Notes under the pieces: model-generated | Databases searched by the model: none | Seen by the model: only the letters and a program-made list of their open reading frames with translations | Told to the model about the DNA's origin: nothing | Assembly: GCF_000224065.1 (NCBI RefSeq) | Contig: NZ_AFWT01000026.1 | Span: 1-64,000, forward strand | Source of the DNA: Thiorhodococcus drewsii AZ1 | GTDB taxonomy: Bacteria; Pseudomonadota; Gammaproteobacteria; Chromatiales; Chromatiaceae | Direction: 5' to 3' | DNA length: 64,000 nucleotides | Translations under genes and position numbers: made by a program | Shown here: piece after piece, positions 61,446-64,000 of the stretch | Position numbering within the stretch: the first letter of the stretch is position 1 | Layout: each line of letters starts with the position of its first letter

Positions 61446-62391
61446 GTCCCTCGGAAATCTGATCGCCTTCCAGCTGCTGCGACTCGGCCCCGAGTCGCAC
61501 CTGGGTGCAGCCGTCCAGTTCTTCGTCATGGACCTGACCAAGATCTTCGCCCTGCTGGTCATCGTCATCTATGTCATGGGGCTACTGCGCGCCATGCTCT
61601 CGCCCGAACGGGTGCGCGCCTTCGTGCGCGGCCGACCCGACTGGCAGGCGCGCGGGATGGCGGTCACGCTCGGCGCAGTCACGCCCTTCTGCTCCTGCTC
61701 CTCGGTGCCGCTCTTCATCGGCTTCGTCGAGGCCGGCATCCCGCTCGGCGTGACCTTCTCCTTCCTGATCGCCAGCCCGATGATCAACGAGGTCGCCGCC
61801 GTGATTCTGGTCGGCGTGCTCGGCTGGAAGCTGGCGGCGCTCTACGTCCTGGCCGGACTGCTGGTCGCCTGGTTCGGCGGCATCGCCATGCAGGCGTTCC
61901 ACCCCGAACGCTGGGTCGAGGACTATGTCTGGAAGATCCGAATGGGCGAGACTGGAGCGATCGAAACCGACCGCAGCCTGCTCGGTCGCCATCGCTATGC
62001 GCTCGGTGAGGTTCGGGAGATCGTCGGACGCATCTGGATCTGGGTGCTGATCGGTATCGCGGTCGGCGCACTCTTCCACGGCTTTGTCCCCGCCGACTGG
62101 GTGACGACCCATCTAGGCGGTGACGATTGGTACAGCGTTCCGCTGGCCGTGCTGCTGGGCGTACCGCTCTATTCCAACGCCACCGGCATCATCCCGGTGG
62201 CCGAGGCGATGCTGACCAAAGGGGTCGCGATCGGCACAACCCTAGCCCTGATGATGAGCGTCGCCGCGCTCTCGCTCCCCGAGATGCTGATTCTGCGCAA
62301 GGTCATCCGCTGGCCGGCACTCGCCCTGTTCGCCGGCGTGCTGGCCGTCGCCTTCACGCTCGTCGGCTGGACATTCAATCTGATCGCTTGA
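61438..62391 (+). CDS. YraQ/ArsP-type permease with CxC motif
   Basis: The 317-residue protein has eight or so transmembrane helices. TPFCSCSSVPLF carries the two Cys of the DUF318 permease family, of which ArsP exports trivalent organoarsenicals. The position after acr3 supports arsenic export. It overlaps the acr3 end by eight bases and lies 10 bp before the thioredoxin gene. Confidence 0.86.
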   Translation: MFESLGNLIAFQLLRLGPESHLGAAVQFFVMDLTKIFALLVIVIYVMGLLRAMLSPERVRAFVRGRPDWQARGMAVTLGAVTPFCSCSSVPLFIGFVEAGIPLGVTFSFLIASPMINEVAAVILVGVLGWKLAALYVLAGLLVAWFGGIAMQAFHPERWVEDYVWKIRMGETGAIETDRSLLGRHRYALGEVREIVGRIWIWVLIGIAVGALFHGFVPADWVTTHLGGDDWYSVPLAVLLGVPLYSNATGIIPVAEAMLTKGVAIGTTLALMMSVAALSLPEMLILRKVIRWPALALFAGVLAVAFTLVGWTFNLIA

Positions 62392-62401
62392 GGTATCGAA
62401 C

Positions 62402-62638
62402 ATGAAGACATTCAAGGTGTTGGGCGGCGGCTGCCGCAACTGTGAGGTCACCGCCGACCTCATCTCTCAGGCAGCCAAGGAGGCCGGCGTCGAGATCCAG
62501 CTCGACAAGGTCACGGATATGGCCGAGATCCTCGGCCATGGCGTCATGTCCACGCCCGGCGTGGTGCTGGACGGCAAGGTCGTGCACGCCGGCGGCATCC
62601 CTGGACCGGATCAGGTGCGGGAGTGGGTCAAGGGCTGA
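62402..62638 (+). CDS. Small redox-active thioredoxin-like protein
   Basis: The 78-residue protein has active site CRNC near the N-terminus (GGGCRNCEVTADL) and STPGVVLDGKVVHAGG with the cis-Pro. This MTH895-like mini-thioredoxin family commonly follows CxC permeases. It may hand electrons to ArsC or to the permease cysteines. Confidence 0.87.
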   Translation: MKTFKVLGGGCRNCEVTADLISQAAKEAGVEIQLDKVTDMAEILGHGVMSTPGVVLDGKVVHAGGIPGPDQVREWVKG

Positions 62639-62794
62639 GCATCCCACCGAGCCCGTCGCGCACGGAATGCGCGGGCCCGATGGCGCGGAGACCGCCCCCT
62701 AGCCCCGGCCGGTGACAAGCGCCGCCGCTCGCGATAGATTCGAATCGATCGACAACACCAATCCCGATCGAAGAGGCGCGAGCAACCGGCCAAG

Positions 62795-64000
62795 ATGAAG
62801 ATCCTCCATGCATTCTGGCTCCCGGAGCCAAACGAGACCTTTATACAGGACGGCGCCCTGTGGCTGTGGACGGAGACCCTGCCGCAAGGCCGCTCCGCTC
62901 GCGCCCGAGACCAATCCACCCACCCCTTTCAATTGCCGGACGCCGCCTGGCCAGGTCTGCTGGACGAGCTGGGCCTGGCGCCCAAGTCGACACGCGGCGC
63001 GCCTGCGCTGACCTCCCACAGCCTTTGGCTGCCGAGCACGGCGGATAGCCCGCTGCCCTCACCCCAGCTCGCCAAGTCCTGGCCGGAAGCGATCGAGACC
63101 GACTCGGCCGATCTGAGGCCGTGGAAGGTCGACGCCTTTCGCCTCGACCAACCCATCAAGCAGCTTTCCGACATCCATTTCCTCGCCTTCTATCAGGCCA
63201 AGGGGCTCGAACCGGGAAGCGATTTCCTCTTCTGGTATTGGCTGACCCAGAACCTCAAGCGTCTGCTGATGCGCGACCAGTATCTGCCGGCGCTCGTCTA
63301 TCACCAGCCGCCGACGCCCAAAGGCAAGCGCAAGACACCGCCCTACGAGATTCATGGCGCCTGGGAGTGGGCCTCGGGCGACTACGAACGACTCATCGCC
63401 GATGCCGCCGAGCGCATGCCAGCAGCCTGCGCCGCAGGCATGGAAGGATTAGCCGAGCCCGAGTCGCTGCTGCGCCATGTCAGCGAGGTGCTGCTCGATC
63501 GCGTGCTGCGCGGTATCCCGATCCCCGCGAGCGTCTCCAAGCGGTTCCAAGGCACGCTGCTGGACGCCTGTCTTACGCGGGTGCCGACGGCGAACCCCTG
63601 GCACACGCCAGGCACCGGACTGGACCGCTACCAGCAATGGCGCCAGTGGCGCCAACGCATCCTGGGCAACGGGCGCGATGCCGCCTTCACCCTCGGCTTC
63701 CGGCTGGTCGAGCCGCTGGGCGCGTCGGAGGACGACTGGACGCTCGAATTCGTCGCCGTGCCCAAGGACGACCCCTCGCAACGCCTGCCGCTCGCCGACT
63801 ATTGGTCGCTCTCCGCCGCCGAGCGCACATCCGCCCGCCGCCAGCTCGGCGCCGACTTCGAAACGCAGGCGTTACTCGATCTGGGACTCGCCGCCCGCAT
63901 GCTGCCCAGTCTCTGGGAGGGATTGGACACCGCGACGCCGCAGTCCGTGACGCTCGACCTGGACGCCGCCTTCCGTTTCCTCAAGGAGGATGCCTGGATC
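62795..64000 (+). CDS. SNF2-family helicase, N-terminal part (runs off the right edge)
   Basis: The frame is open from ATG 62,795 to the window end, 402 codons without a stop. It begins MKILHAFWLPEPNETFIQDG, with LWLWTETLP following, the signature of large bacterial SNF2/HepA-like helicases whose N-terminal half binds nucleic acid. VDAFRLDQPIKQLSDIHFLA fits the same family. The ATPase domain is outside the window. The ribosome site is weak. Confidence 0.75.
   Translation, partial: MKILHAFWLPEPNETFIQDGALWLWTETLPQGRSARARDQSTHPFQLPDAAWPGLLDELGLAPKSTRGAPALTSHSLWLPSTADSPLPSPQLAKSWPEAIETDSADLRPWKVDAFRLDQPIKQLSDIHFLAFYQAKGLEPGSDFLFWYWLTQNLKRLLMRDQYLPALVYHQPPTPKGKRKTPPYEIHGAWEWASGDYERLIADAAERMPAACAAGMEGLAEPESLLRHVSEVLLDRVLRGIPIPASVSKRFQGTLLDACLTRVPTANPWHTPGTGLDRYQQWRQWRQRILGNGRDAAFTLGFRLVEPLGASEDDWTLEFVAVPKDDPSQRLPLADYWSLSAAERTSARRQLGADFETQALLDLGLAARMLPSLWEGLDTATPQSVTLDLDAAFRFLKEDAWI

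Overview
The window looks like chromosome of a high-GC gammaproteobacterium, most probably a purple sulfur bacterium of the Chromatiaceae or a close relative. This rests on the gene content: an iron-only nitrogenase, an APS kinase, gammaproteobacterial DUF2333 and DUF3334 proteins, a chlamydia-type V-ATPase and a TDT-type exporter. The genus is inference. I saw no rRNA, tRNA or CRISPR array.

Left part (1-11,030): a truncated operon with an HTH protein and a coupled partial gene reads off the left edge. It is followed by a complete alternative nitrogenase locus: anfA, then anfH-nifI1-nifI2-anfD-anfG-anfK, a HEPN-like gene, a PNPOx-fold flavoprotein gene and anfO. Both anfA and anfH are preceded by textbook sigma-54 -24/-12 promoters. 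The PII-like pair nifI1/nifI2 suggests the enzyme is switched off by protein-protein contact when nitrogen is plentiful.

11,031-22,560: an accessory stretch. It holds a SEFIR-TPR membrane protein paired with a small three-helix membrane protein (a candidate immune module), a decayed second copy of the SEFIR 5' end, two tandem 184-bp palindromic repeats, an exported catalase-peroxidase, a LysR-TDT exporter pair, a DUF1016 remnant and a three-domain ACP / AMP-ligase / acyltransferase protein.

22,600-42,440: an exported NMT1-PAS-PAS-GGDEF sensor, then V-ATPase subunit B, then a five-gene block (double-FHA ABC transporter, zinc-ribbon Ser/Thr kinase, vWA protein, glycine-zipper lipoprotein, M48 protease), then the rest of the V-ATPase in the order D-I-K-E-DUF2764-A. 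Read as a circle this is the order E-X-A-B-D-I-K that I recall for Chlamydia, opened between A and B and with the kinase block lying between B and D. The proteolipid keeps the ligands of the known Na+ site. An AAA-FHA protein and an APS kinase follow.

42,533-48,206: DUF2333, two GH57 proteins, a histone-H1-like DUF2934 protein and a DUF3334 (CheX-like) protein.

49,009-59,026: a fatty-acid degradation regulon: thiolase, an unusual TetR regulator with an extra N-terminal HTH, a thioesterase, and a divergent operon of acyl-CoA ligase, EtfB, EtfA, acyl-CoA dehydrogenase, ETF-quinone oxidoreductase and a MaoC hydratase. A shared 34-bp operator lies in front of tetR and in front of the ligase operon.

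59,498-64,000: an arsenic operon (arsR, arsC, acr3, permease, small thioredoxin) and the start of a SNF2-family helicase running off the right edge.
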